This document shows positions 1-6,782 of a stretch of DNA of 8,834 bases, one piece after another. Source of the stretch: an uncultured Alphaproteobacteria bacterium (lineage in GTDB: Bacteria; Pseudomonadota; Alphaproteobacteria; RF32; CAG-239). Numbering within the stretch: the first letter of the stretch is position 1; the number at the start of each line of letters is the position of its first letter. The stretch lies in NCBI GenBank assembly GCA_946618745.1, contig CAMOLN010000024.1:1-8834 (forward strand), read 5' to 3'. The notes under the pieces were generated by a model, which was not told where the DNA came from, made no database searches, and saw only the letters and a program-made list of their open reading frames with translations. Both the position numbers and the translations under genes were made by a program.

Positions 1-426
1 GGAATACCGTTTACTCAACAGATGGCTCATCAATTAGCCCGAGAAGAAGAGCTGAATATTATTTGCTCGCGTTTTGAGGGAATAGATGAGAGAGTATTGG
101 AAGAATATGAGGCGATTGATGTTTCAATCGGTGATTATATCCTGACCGGAGGCGAACAGGCGGCGATGATTATGCTTGATGCAATTGTGAGATTATTGCC
201 TGATGTTTTGGGAAATGCCGAATCAGTTCAAGACGAAAGTTTTGAAGGCGGTTTATTGGAATATCCGCAATATACCAGACCTGTAATATGGAGAGGACGG
301 CAAATACCGGAAGTTTTGACCTCGGGACATCATCAAAAGATAAGAGATTGGCGTAAAGCTCAATCAGAAATTATAACCGAACAGCGCAGACCTGATTTAT
401 GGAAAAAATATCTTGAACTTAAATAA
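1..426 (+). CDS. trmD: tRNA (guanine-N1)-methyltransferase, C-terminal part
   Basis: TrmD uses S-adenosylmethionine to methylate N1 of G37 in tRNAs, next to the anticodon, which prevents +1 frameshifting; it is a cytosolic SPOUT-fold dimer. The window opens inside the gene in frame 1, so only about the last 141 residues are present. The stretch CSRFEGIDERV is the family signature (E. coli CGRYEGIDERV). SIGDYILTGGE follows and forms the knotted SAM-binding loop, then LLEYPQYTRP and TSGHHQKIRDWR. The arginine matching E. coli R154 is visible in AIVRLLPDVL. The general-base position (E. coli D169) appears to be Glu in SVQDESF, with Asp one residue earlier; related sequences may vary here too, so I draw no functional conclusion. 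The tail is shorter than in E. coli and ends LWKKYLELK. rplS follows after 49 bases, the usual rimM-trmD-rplS order. Identification is secure. Confidence 0.97.
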   Translation, partial: GIPFTQQMAHQLAREEELNIICSRFEGIDERVLEEYEAIDVSIGDYILTGGEQAAMIMLDAIVRLLPDVLGNAESVQDESFEGGLLEYPQYTRPVIWRGRQIPEVLTSGHHQKIRDWRKAQSEIITEQRRPDLWKKYLELK

Positions 427-475
427 AATTTAGTGTAATAGCTAACACAACAGATAATTTGAGAAGGGTAAAACT

Positions 476-880
476 ATGAATATTATCGAAAATATGGAAA
501 AAGAGCAGATGGCAAAGCTGATGGAAGGCAAAAATCTGCCCAACTTTAAGCCCGGTGATACTTTAAAAGTTCACACCAAGGTTAAAGAAGGCGACAGAGA
601 GCGTATCCAAATTTATGAAGGGGTTTGCATTGCTCGTAAAAATGACGGCTTAAATTCGTCTTTTACCGTACGTAAAATTTCGTTCGGCGAAGGTGTAGAG
701 AGAGTATTTCCTTTGTATTCTCCCAATGTTGCCAAGATTGAAGTTGCACGTATCGGTAAAGTTCGCCGTGCTAAATTGTATTTCTTGCGTGCTTTGCGCG
801 GCCGTTCGGCTCGTATTGCCGATGATTTGAATGCATCGGTTAAAGCTGCCAATGTTAAGGAAGAAAATAAAGGCGAATAA
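476..880 (+). CDS. rplS: 50S ribosomal protein L19
   Basis: L19 is a structural protein of the large ribosomal subunit at the 30S-50S interface. The 134-residue product aligns along its whole length with the family: the N-terminus [12 protein letters not shown], the [11 protein letters not shown] strand, the core signature [21 protein letters not shown] (interrupted only by small changes), and RRAKLYFLR near residues 98-106. It has a slightly long acidic/basic tail ending NVKEENKGE. The ATG at 476 is preceded by GAGAAGG at 461-467, eight bases upstream, and matches the start of other L19 proteins. It lies 49 bases after trmD with no terminator between, so the two are probably co-transcribed; an intrinsic terminator follows 25 bases after the stop. 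Base composition is richer in G+C (25 of 60 in bases 541-600) than the following gene, as expected for a highly expressed housekeeping gene. Confidence 0.98.
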   Translation: MNIIENMEKEQMAKLMEGKNLPNFKPGDTLKVHTKVKEGDRERIQIYEGVCIARKNDGLNSSFTVRKISFGEGVERVFPLYSPNVAKIEVARIGKVRRAKLYFLRALRGRSARIADDLNASVKAANVKEENKGE

Positions 881-904
881 GCTTTTTATAATAAAAAAAA
901 TTAG

Positions 905-934
905 AGGAGAGAAGATTGATTTCTCTCCTTTTTT
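905..934 (+). terminator. Intrinsic terminator after rplS
   Basis: A nine-base-pair stem, AGGAGAGAA (905-913) with TTCTCTCCT (921-929), encloses a seven-base loop and runs directly into a T tract (929-934). An A-rich stretch before the stem (893-900) could pair with the T tract, so it may also work weakly on the minus strand. It separates the trmD-rplS operon from the accessory genes downstream. Confidence 0.9.
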
Positions 935-946
935 ATTGAAAAAACG

Positions 947-975
947 TAGACAAAATATAAGATTTGTGTTAGAAT
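947..975 (+). promoter_or_regulatory. Sigma-70-type promoter for the HNH/SUKH gene pair
   Basis: TAGACA (947-952, five of six matches to TTGACA) and TAGAAT (970-975, five of six to TATAAT) are separated by exactly 17 bases. A TG one base before the -10 box (967-968) gives an extended -10 element. Transcription would start near 982, leaving a leader of about 60 bases before the ATG at 1044. It lies just after the rplS terminator, so the downstream pair appears to have its own promoter. Confidence 0.7.
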
Positions 976-1043
976 ATAAACTGTATTTTAATGAATTTGA
1001 TGGTAAATTTTTTATGAGTAGTGATATAGAAAAGAGATAGCAC

Positions 1044-3338
1044 ATGAATAGACTTACTGATAGTGAATTGGTGGAAGCTTTTAATAAAGCCCCATCCCTT
1101 GATAATTTAAAAAAGCTGAAAGAAGCAGTGGAAGATTATATAGGTTCTCTATCTGATAATTGTTCTGTTGTAGTTTTTGATGATGATACTAATGCTTTTA
1201 GAAACTCTTTGAAAGATATTGATAATTTGGAATTTATAGATCAATTAGCTGCGGAAGATGGGGCAGTGGATTTATATGATCATATTTTACTTGCAGCAAG
1301 TAAAAAAATTAATAAAGAAATAGAAAAAAAAATGTTAAAGAGATTTATTGCTTCACAGGATGAAGTTATTAAGATTAACGGAGATATTGTATATTGTTCG
1401 GAAGGTGTTCCATTTACTCGAAGTATGTTATATGCTTCTCCAACTTTTATGTTTCTTACTGGTGTGCTGTTAAATAACGAGCAAGCTTCAGCGGATATAA
1501 AATCAGCATTTATAAAAATAATAGCACAAAATTTTAATAGAGAAAATGAAGATAGTATTACGTATGAACGTAGTATTGATGACTATGATTATGATACAGA
1601 TAGATATGATAGATATAAATTTCGCAAATTATGTGATAGATATGGTTATAAAGTTAGCAGGTTAGAATGTTTGATGGAAATATATCCATCGTTTGATATG
1701 TCATTAGCCTTATTAAAATGTGCGGACATATCAAATGATTGGGATGTGCAATTATCTCTGGTTAGGTTTGCGACTGATAACTTTATAAAAAGCAATCCTA
1801 ATAAAAAACAATTTGAAGAATTTGTAAGCGTTTTGTGTCGCAAAAGTTTAGATTCTCGTTTTACAAATGATGTAAAAATTGAATCATTACATAAAATAAT
1901 GGATAAGTTTTCGTCGCCTGAAGAAATTAAAATATGTAAAAAATATGCTAAGATGAACAATTTGGATATAAATGGTCATAGAATTATTGCTTATCCTAAA
2001 ATGGTTTCATTGTTGGAAGAAATTGATAGTGCCTATAAAAATAATGATAAAAAACACTTAAGCCGAATAAAACAAAAAATAAAGCGAATGAATGATCAAG
2101 ATTTTTATCATATTGATCATATGGCAATGGAGTTTTTAGTTAATAACTTTACTCAAGAAAATTTGGAAAAAGTTAATAATCTGCGAGCGTTTTACGGATT
2201 AAAAGCAGTTGTTTCGGAACAGCCTTTGTTAGAAAAAAATGAGCGTGATATTCGCCGGATGGAATTTGCTCATAATATTGGTGTAACAAAAGAGAATAAT
2301 CCGCATTATGAGCATACTTACTCTGAAGCCTTTAAAAAATTTATAGGGGATTATGGGCAACAATATTATCCAGATGACTATATTGACGTTTTGCAAGACA
2401 GTGAAGCGGTTAAAATGCTCAATGAACATGGTTTTGGTAGTTTTATTGAGCAATTACCGGAAGTATTAGCAGAACACCATGTTCCCCCAAAATTAGTGCC
2501 GCAATTTTATGTAAAAGACTTGCAATATTTTTTGTTGGATAGTCATAGCTATAGTATAGATAAATATGAAAAAAGGTCAATATTTGATTTTAATGAGGTT
2601 GATATTGAGCCACCTGTTCCGGAAGTTAGAAAAACTTTTTGGAAAAATGTAGTAAGAAATAAAAAATTAGTTAAATTTATAACTAATGATTTGAGAAAAA
2701 AAGGTGTTAGAGATTTTTATATTAAATTGTTATTTGAAAATGCTAAGTTATACGGAAATCCAAATTATGATACTAAGGACTGTGATTTTCCGGTATTTTT
2801 ACAAGTTCATCATCGAGTTGCATTGAAAGACGGGGGGACTAATACACCGGATAATTTTGTTATTGTAGTTAATATGCCTAATAAATTAAATTCACATAAA
2901 CCTTTACATGAATGGGATAGTCCGTTGGTTCATTTATATAAGCATAAAGAAGTTGATAAGGATGGAATTATTATTTCCCAAAAAACTAAAAGTGAAGAAG
3001 ATATTGAAGTTCGTCTGAATACCGTTTTCGTTAAAGATGAAGAAAACAGTAAAAATAATTCTTTAGAGCGGGTATTATATTATGGAGGTCCTCAAATATC
3101 ATCAATGTTTATTGGTGAGTCTAATCGTTCATTAAGATTATCTATTCAAAATATTCACCGACTAAAAAGTCGTCTCAATGAAAAAAGTATTGATAAGTTG
3201 TTTGAGAAGCCCAAAAATACATCAAATATTGATGATAATAATAATGATAATAATGATAAAGATAAAGAAATAATGCAGATGAAGATGCGACCTCGGAGAC
3301 CAAGGACTGAACCTCCAAGAGCATATATGAGTAAATAA
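1044..3338 (+). CDS. Large protein with HNH-nuclease-like domain, possible toxin
   Basis: I do not recognise the full-length family. Residues 1-560 are mostly helical, charged and soluble-looking, without signal peptide, membrane segment or known secretion domain; a Tyr/Asp-rich patch lies near residues 178-200. Residues about 585-622 resemble an HNH (His-Me finger) nuclease: LQVHHRVALKDGGTNTPDNF gives the paired His589/His590, Gly597-Gly598 and Asn604, and SHKPLHEW supplies His618 and His622. The usual zinc cysteines are absent. HNH enzymes cut nucleic acid using one metal ion; that this protein does so is inference. A further 140 residues follow, ending in an Asn/Asp-rich linker (730-742) and a basic tail (RPRRPR). 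The ATG is the first in frame after a stop at 1038; its ribosome site (AAAGAGA, 1031-1037) is weak. The next gene, 15 bases downstream, encodes a SUKH-like protein, which suggests a toxin-immunity pair. Alternatives are an intracellular effector or a defence nuclease. Confidence 0.6.
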   Translation: MNRLTDSELVEAFNKAPSLDNLKKLKEAVEDYIGSLSDNCSVVVFDDDTNAFRNSLKDIDNLEFIDQLAAEDGAVDLYDHILLAASKKINKEIEKKMLKRFIASQDEVIKINGDIVYCSEGVPFTRSMLYASPTFMFLTGVLLNNEQASADIKSAFIKIIAQNFNRENEDSITYERSIDDYDYDTDRYDRYKFRKLCDRYGYKVSRLECLMEIYPSFDMSLALLKCADISNDWDVQLSLVRFATDNFIKSNPNKKQFEEFVSVLCRKSLDSRFTNDVKIESLHKIMDKFSSPEEIKICKKYAKMNNLDINGHRIIAYPKMVSLLEEIDSAYKNNDKKHLSRIKQKIKRMNDQDFYHIDHMAMEFLVNNFTQENLEKVNNLRAFYGLKAVVSEQPLLEKNERDIRRMEFAHNIGVTKENNPHYEHTYSEAFKKFIGDYGQQYYPDDYIDVLQDSEAVKMLNEHGFGSFIEQLPEVLAEHHVPPKLVPQFYVKDLQYFLLDSHSYSIDKYEKRSIFDFNEVDIEPPVPEVRKTFWKNVVRNKKLVKFITNDLRKKGVRDFYIKLLFENAKLYGNPNYDTKDCDFPVFLQVHHRVALKDGGTNTPDNFVIVVNMPNKLNSHKPLHEWDSPLVHLYKHKEVDKDGIIISQKTKSEEDIEVRLNTVFVKDEENSKNNSLERVLYYGGPQISSMFIGESNRSLRLSIQNIHRLKSRLNEKSIDKLFEKPKNTSNIDDNNNDNNDKDKEIMQMKMRPRRPRTEPPRAYMSK
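3231..3270 (+). repeat. Low-complexity GAT/AAT triplet tract
   Basis: A run of GAT, AAT and AAA codons encodes the Asp/Asn/Lys-rich linker at residues 730-742 of the HNH-like protein. It is near-repetitive at the trinucleotide level and so could change length by slippage without breaking the frame. It probably forms a flexible linker between the domain and the basic C-terminal tail. Confidence 0.75.
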
Positions 3339-3353
3339 TATAAGGATTAAAAA

Positions 3354-3755
3354 ATGATAGATAAAATATTAAATTCAAAAGATATTTTTTCCGGCAGTTT
3401 TATTGCTTCTGAGAAGATAGAAATTTGTCAGAAGCAATTATGTTCTTGCGGGGCGGCACCGATGCCTGTATCTTATACTCATTTTTTACAAAAAATAAAC
3501 GGAGTTTACGGGGATGGATTAAGTTTGTTCGGAGTTGAGGTATCGGAGCCGTTTGAAAATATATTAGCTAAAAATACTCTTGCCGGTATTGTTAATAAAA
3601 AATTGATTTTCTTAGGTGACAGTTTAATAGAATATCTGTGTTATGATTGGCAAATGAAGTCCTATATTATAATTGATAAAAAAACAAACAGAACTGTTAC
3701 TTCTACTCCTTTATTGGGAAGTGCTTTAGGGGTATTTCTTCGCGAATATTTGTAG
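3354..3755 (+). CDS. SMI1/KNR4 (SUKH, YrhA-like) family protein, probable immunity protein
   Basis: This 133-residue cytosolic protein has no signal peptide or membrane segment. The pattern MPVSYTHFLQKINGVYGDG (residues 37-55), LSLFGVE (56-62), then LIFLGDSLIEYLCYD (84-98), YIIIDKKTNRTV (104-115) and a closing helix SALGVFLREYL is the usual order of the SUKH superfamily: Pro-x-x-Tyr-x-x-Phe-Leu and Asn-Gly, then a glycine turn and a Gly-Asp-Ser strand. It is closest to the YrhA-like branch. Known SUKH proteins are often immunity partners of contact-dependent or polymorphic nuclease toxins, including HNH types. Position supports this: it starts 15 bases after the HNH-like gene, with AAGGA (3342-3346) seven bases before its ATG, and has no promoter of its own that I see. 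CXC (Cys30, Cys32) near the N-terminus is unexplained. The family is assigned from motifs only; the immunity role is inference from neighbourhood. Confidence 0.72.
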   Translation: MIDKILNSKDIFSGSFIASEKIEICQKQLCSCGAAPMPVSYTHFLQKINGVYGDGLSLFGVEVSEPFENILAKNTLAGIVNKKLIFLGDSLIEYLCYDWQMKSYIIIDKKTNRTVTSTPLLGSALGVFLREYL

Positions 3756-3756
3756 T

Positions 3757-5496
3757 TTATTGTGCTTTGAAAATAACTGCTTCGACGGGGAGGGAGGCTT
3801 CTTGGCGAAGAGTGATTTTTTGTGATTTGATATCGGTAAATCCGTTGGTTTTAAGAAGTTTTTCAATATAAGCAGGATTATGTTTATAACGAGAGGTAAT
3901 ATCCAATCGATAGTCCGAAATCTGTTCGTCGGCTTCGATGGAAAAGATTAGTTTTTTGCCGCGACAAAGGCTGATAAACTCGCTTAAATCGCCAAGATAA
4001 CATAAAACATCCGCTGCCATAATCCAATCGTAATCATGACGAATTTTAAGAAAATCAATAATATCCGATTTAACCAACTCGCAATAGATGTTTTTTTCTG
4101 CGGCGAGGGCGAGCATTTTAGCTGATATATCTACCCCTATAATTTTATTTTGAACAGATTTAACAGCTTGCCCAGCCAGCCCAGACCCGCAACCCAAATC
4201 CGCAATGCACCCAGACATAGTTCCCGCAAACTTTGCCAAAGCCAACGGAGCTGAATAACCCAAATTCTGCATAACCAATTCGTAATTATCAGCAAAGGCG
4301 TTAAACAGGCTTTCAGTATAAAGATTATTATTCGCAATTTTTTCTCCTTTTAAGGCATGATTGATTTGTCCGGCATAAATATTATCGGGGTAGCTTTTGA
4401 GCCAGTTGGCGGCGATTTTAAGAGCTTTTTCTTTATCTTCACGAGCCAACAAGACTAAAGTTTCGCTTAAGTTTAGAGATATTTCTTCCATATCAGGCGC
4501 ATAGTGCAGCGCATTGAAGAACAAACCGAGGGCTTCATCATAATCACCGGTATCTTTTAAGATAGCACCAAGATTGTTATTGGCGGCGGCTGATTGAGGA
4601 TTGATAAGAATGGCGGCGCGATATTCTTCCAAAGCTTCGGATAAGCGTTTTTGGCGATAGAGCATTTCGGCATAGTTGTTATGGACATCAAAATTATGCT
4701 TATCCAGTTCGATAAGACGTTTATAACGTTTTTCGGCTTCGGTAAAATTATTTGAGCGGCTATAATAGTCAGCTAAGCGTAATTTGGTATTATAGTGCTT
4801 GTCATCTAACTGTTCTGCCTTGGTTAAATATTCATAATATTTTGCTTGATTGCCCAAAGCAGCATAGATTAATCCGGCAAGATAGTTATTCTCAATATCA
4901 TCGGGAAATAATTGTAAGGCTTGATTGATATGGATTTCGGCATCATTAAGTTGATTTTGCTTATATTCAATTTGAGCTAAATCATACCATATAAGCGGTT
5001 TGTCAGGATATTGTCGGCTCAAAGCAATTAATTTTTCATGGTCATTTAAGTGGTTGGCCAAATTGATGGCGGCAATAGTATAATCAGGAGCTAATTGCAG
5101 GGCTTTGTTCCACCATTCGACAGCCTGATCGTTTTGTCCGAGAGATTGATACAGGCAGGCAATTTCATTGTAAGTTTCTTTGATTTCGGGGCGTAAAGAC
5201 AAAACCTTTTGATAATAACGCAAAGCATCTTGATATTGTCCGCAATTTTTGAGAGAGAAAGCTAAATTATAGCAATATTCGCAAGAGGCTGGATTAAGAC
5301 GCAAGGCAGCGGAAAAATAAGAGCAGGCTTGAGAATGTAAACCTTGTGTTTGAGCAATCAAACCTAACATATTGAGTATAAGGGGATTATCCGGAGCAAC
5401 ATCATCAAGAGAGCGTAAAATATCTTCGGCAGCGGTATAATTACCATTGTCGTAAAATTTGACAGCTTGATGAAACAATTCATTGTAATCGGTCAA
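3757..5496 (-). CDS. TPR-repeat protein with C-terminal SAM-dependent methyltransferase domain
   Basis: The 579-residue protein starts with about ten 34-residue tetratricopeptide-like units (residues 3-370), for example AVEWWNKALQLAPD, AEKRYKRLIELDKH and ALGLFFNALHYAPD, which form a helical scaffold for protein or substrate binding. A class I methyltransferase domain follows (about 390-579): a linker YTESLFNAFADNYE typical of TPR-methyltransferases of this type, motif I IADLGCGSGLAG with Asp433, the ribose-binding acid in GVDIS (Asp456), and YDWIMAADVLCYLGDL as the post-motif strand. The substrate is unknown. No signal peptide or membrane segment is seen, so it is cytosolic. The start is TTG, chosen because AGAAGGA lies seven bases upstream and the first TPR begins at once. 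It converges on the SUKH gene with one base between stop codons, and runs divergently from the solute-binding protein gene. Confidence 0.9.
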   Translation of the reverse strand: MTDYNELFHQAVKFYDNGNYTAAEDILRSLDDVAPDNPLILNMLGLIAQTQGLHSQACSYFSAALRLNPASCEYCYNLAFSLKNCGQYQDALRYYQKVLSLRPEIKETYNEIACLYQSLGQNDQAVEWWNKALQLAPDYTIAAINLANHLNDHEKLIALSRQYPDKPLIWYDLAQIEYKQNQLNDAEIHINQALQLFPDDIENNYLAGLIYAALGNQAKYYEYLTKAEQLDDKHYNTKLRLADYYSRSNNFTEAEKRYKRLIELDKHNFDVHNNYAEMLYRQKRLSEALEEYRAAILINPQSAAANNNLGAILKDTGDYDEALGLFFNALHYAPDMEEISLNLSETLVLLAREDKEKALKIAANWLKSYPDNIYAGQINHALKGEKIANNNLYTESLFNAFADNYELVMQNLGYSAPLALAKFAGTMSGCIADLGCGSGLAGQAVKSVQNKIIGVDISAKMLALAAEKNIYCELVKSDIIDFLKIRHDYDWIMAADVLCYLGDLSEFISLCRGKKLIFSIEADEQISDYRLDITSRYKHNPAYIEKLLKTNGFTDIKSQKITLRQEASLPVEAVIFKAQ

Positions 5497-5503
5497 AATT
5501 TTA

Positions 5504-5510
5504 TCCTTCT
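5504..5510 (-). promoter_or_regulatory. Ribosome binding site deciding the TTG start of the TPR-methyltransferase
   Basis: Read on the minus strand this is AGAAGGA, seven bases before the TTG at 5496-5494. The next in-frame ATG comes at residue 43, inside the second TPR unit, so the TTG start is much preferred. Confidence 0.8.
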
Positions 5511-5525
5511 GTTTTATGAGGAATT

Positions 5526-5534
5526 TTTATAGCA
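5526..5534 (-). promoter_or_regulatory. Candidate extended -10 promoter of the TPR-methyltransferase gene
   Basis: The minus strand reads TGCTATAAA, an extended -10 element. The hexamer 17 bases upstream (TGGATT, 5549-5554) is only a weak -35 match. It would give a leader of about 20 bases, enough to include the AGAAGGA site. The call rests mainly on the -10 box. Confidence 0.4.
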
Positions 5535-5584
5535 AATAATAATGCAAAAATCCAGTAAATTAATTAACAATATAATAAAAAAAG

Positions 5585-5613
5585 TTGCAATGATGACGAT
5601 CTTAAGATAGTAT
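5585..5613 (+). promoter_or_regulatory. Candidate promoter of the solute-binding lipoprotein gene, with palindrome in the spacer
   Basis: TTGCAA (5585-5590) and TAGTAT (5608-5613) are 17 bases apart, each four of six to consensus. The spacer contains the perfect ten-base palindrome ATCTTAAGAT (5599-5608), placed where a repressor could block polymerase. The ribosome site AGGAG (5635-5639) sits ten bases before the ATG at 5650. The operator idea is inference; ten-base palindromes also occur by chance in AT-rich DNA. Confidence 0.45.
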
Positions 5614-5649
5614 ATATGCTAGTTTGTTTATTATAGGAGTGTTAATATT

Positions 5650-6732
5650 ATGAAAAAAGCATTATTAAGTTTAATGATGGCGACGGCATTAGTTGCTTGC
5701 GGAGATAAGGCTAAAGAACAAAATGCTAATGAAAAGCCGACAATTAAAGTTGGTGTCAGTTTGCCGTTGACCGGAGATATTGCTTATATGGGACAAGCTT
5801 TGAAAGGAGCGGTTCAAGTAGCAGATCAACAACTGAAAGAAAATAAAAAATTAAAGAACAATTATGAGTTTATAATTGAAGATAATGCTTATAATACCAA
5901 AAATGTTATTTCGATTAATAATAAATTTGCTTATGCCGATAAAGTTAATGCTATAGTTGATTTTGCATCTAATCCGGGATTAATAACATCACAATTTGCG
6001 CAACGGAACAAGATTATTCATATTAATACCGGTTCTTCGGATAAGAAAGTAGCCGAGGGGGAATATAACTTTTCGCATACCACTTTGCCGGATATGGAGG
6101 CTAAAGTGTTGGTAAGAGATATTTTATCAGATTATAAAAATGTGGCTTTGGTTGTATTGAATGAGGCCAGCGGAATAGCTGCTGCTGAGGAAATGGTTAA
6201 AGAAATGGAAGCTCACGGAATAGAATATAACCAATATATTGTTAACGGTGGTGAGAAAAACTTGCGTGAATTAATTGAAAAAATTGAGCGTAAAAATCCG
6301 GATATTTATCTGGTTACCTTATATTCGCCGGATTTTGATATTTTTTACAAGCAAATGCGTGAGAAAGGCGTAAATAAACCGATTACTTCGACTAACTTTA
6401 TGGATCTGGTAAATAATCCGTCAATTTTGCCTGATGGAACGCAATGGGTTTCTTATCCTTCACCGGAAAAAAACATAAGAGAAAAGATATTAGAGGCCAA
6501 TAAAGGTGTTACTAATTCGGAACTTTGCATCGGTAATGTTTATGACGCAGTTATGATGGTGGTTGAGGCTTTTGAACACAGTAACAACAATGAAGAAGCT
6601 TTACAATATTTGAATAATCTTAAGTCGTTTAAGGGTGTTTACGGCGAGGTTGCTATTAATAACGGTATAATAAATGTTCCGGCAATAAAAAAAGTGCTTA
6701 AAGACGGAAAACCGATAGAGGTGGAAAAATAA
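5650..6732 (+). CDS. Branched-chain-amino-acid-type ABC transporter solute-binding lipoprotein
   Basis: This 360-residue protein has a lipoprotein signal: MKK, a hydrophobic core, then the lipobox LVAC with Cys17 as the lipidated residue. The mature chain matches the periplasmic binding protein type I family (LivJ-like, Peripla_BP_6): IKVGVSLPLTGDIAYMGQAL (residues 32-51), the region YEFIIEDNAYNTKN (72-85), a second-lobe strand NVALVVLNEASG (164-175), IYLVTLYSPDFD, and YDAVMMVVEAF (298-308) near the hinge. Such proteins bind a small ligand outside the inner membrane and hand it to an ABC permease (LivHMGF type). The ligand cannot be read from the sequence. No permease or ATPase genes are present in the window, so it may serve a transporter encoded elsewhere or act as a sensor. 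Glycine at the position after Cys17 does not by itself fix inner- or outer-membrane retention. No terminator is evident after the stop. Confidence 0.88.
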   Translation: MKKALLSLMMATALVACGDKAKEQNANEKPTIKVGVSLPLTGDIAYMGQALKGAVQVADQQLKENKKLKNNYEFIIEDNAYNTKNVISINNKFAYADKVNAIVDFASNPGLITSQFAQRNKIIHINTGSSDKKVAEGEYNFSHTTLPDMEAKVLVRDILSDYKNVALVVLNEASGIAAAEEMVKEMEAHGIEYNQYIVNGGEKNLRELIEKIERKNPDIYLVTLYSPDFDIFYKQMREKGVNKPITSTNFMDLVNNPSILPDGTQWVSYPSPEKNIREKILEANKGVTNSELCIGNVYDAVMMVVEAFEHSNNNEEALQYLNNLKSFKGVYGEVAINNGIINVPAIKKVLKDGKPIEVEK

Positions 6733-6753
6733 CCATTTATAATAAAAAAATGC

Positions 6754-6782
6754 TTGCAATTTATAAAATTGTAGTGTAAGAA
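6754..6782 (+). promoter_or_regulatory. Candidate rpsD promoter
   Basis: TTGCAA (6754-6759, four of six to consensus) is followed, 17 bases later, by TAAGAA (6777-6782), a poor -10 match. An inverted repeat CAATTT-ATA-AAATTG (6757-6771) overlaps the -35 box. A promoter is expected here because rpsD is unlikely to depend on the lipoprotein gene, but the -10 assignment is uncertain. Confidence 0.4.

Noticed and set aside
831..1040. Plus-strand 69-codon frame running from the end of rplS through the terminator
   Set aside because: It overlaps rplS in another frame, crosses the terminator hairpin and has no ribosome site.
613..1045. Minus-strand open frames across rplS and its terminator
   Set aside because: They lie antisense to a certain ribosomal protein gene, have no family resemblance and no ribosome site; composition explains them.
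1646..2453. Minus-strand open frames within the HNH-like gene
   Set aside because: These are antisense shadows of a 764-codon gene in AT-rich DNA, with no recognisable product.
1044..3338. Low G+C as proof of recent transfer of the HNH-like gene
   Set aside because: Some parts are very AT-rich (10 G+C of 60 in 2641-2700), but the lipoprotein and membrane protein genes also sample near one quarter G+C (14 of 60 in 5881-5940, 15 of 60 in 7741-7800), so composition alone does not separate them from the background.
3676..3698. Minus-strand AACA/TGTT hairpin before a T7 run as terminator of the methyltransferase gene
   Set aside because: The stem is four mostly A-T pairs; too weak to call, though the T run is real.
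3798..3821. Weak hairpin CTTC/GAAG and T6 as a terminator for the HNH/SUKH transcript
   Set aside because: The stem has only four pairs and is five bases from the T tract; it may be chance within the methyltransferase coding sequence.
4137..4337. Short minus-strand frame within the methyltransferase domain
   Set aside because: It shares the strand but not the frame of a gene with clear TPR and SAM motifs.
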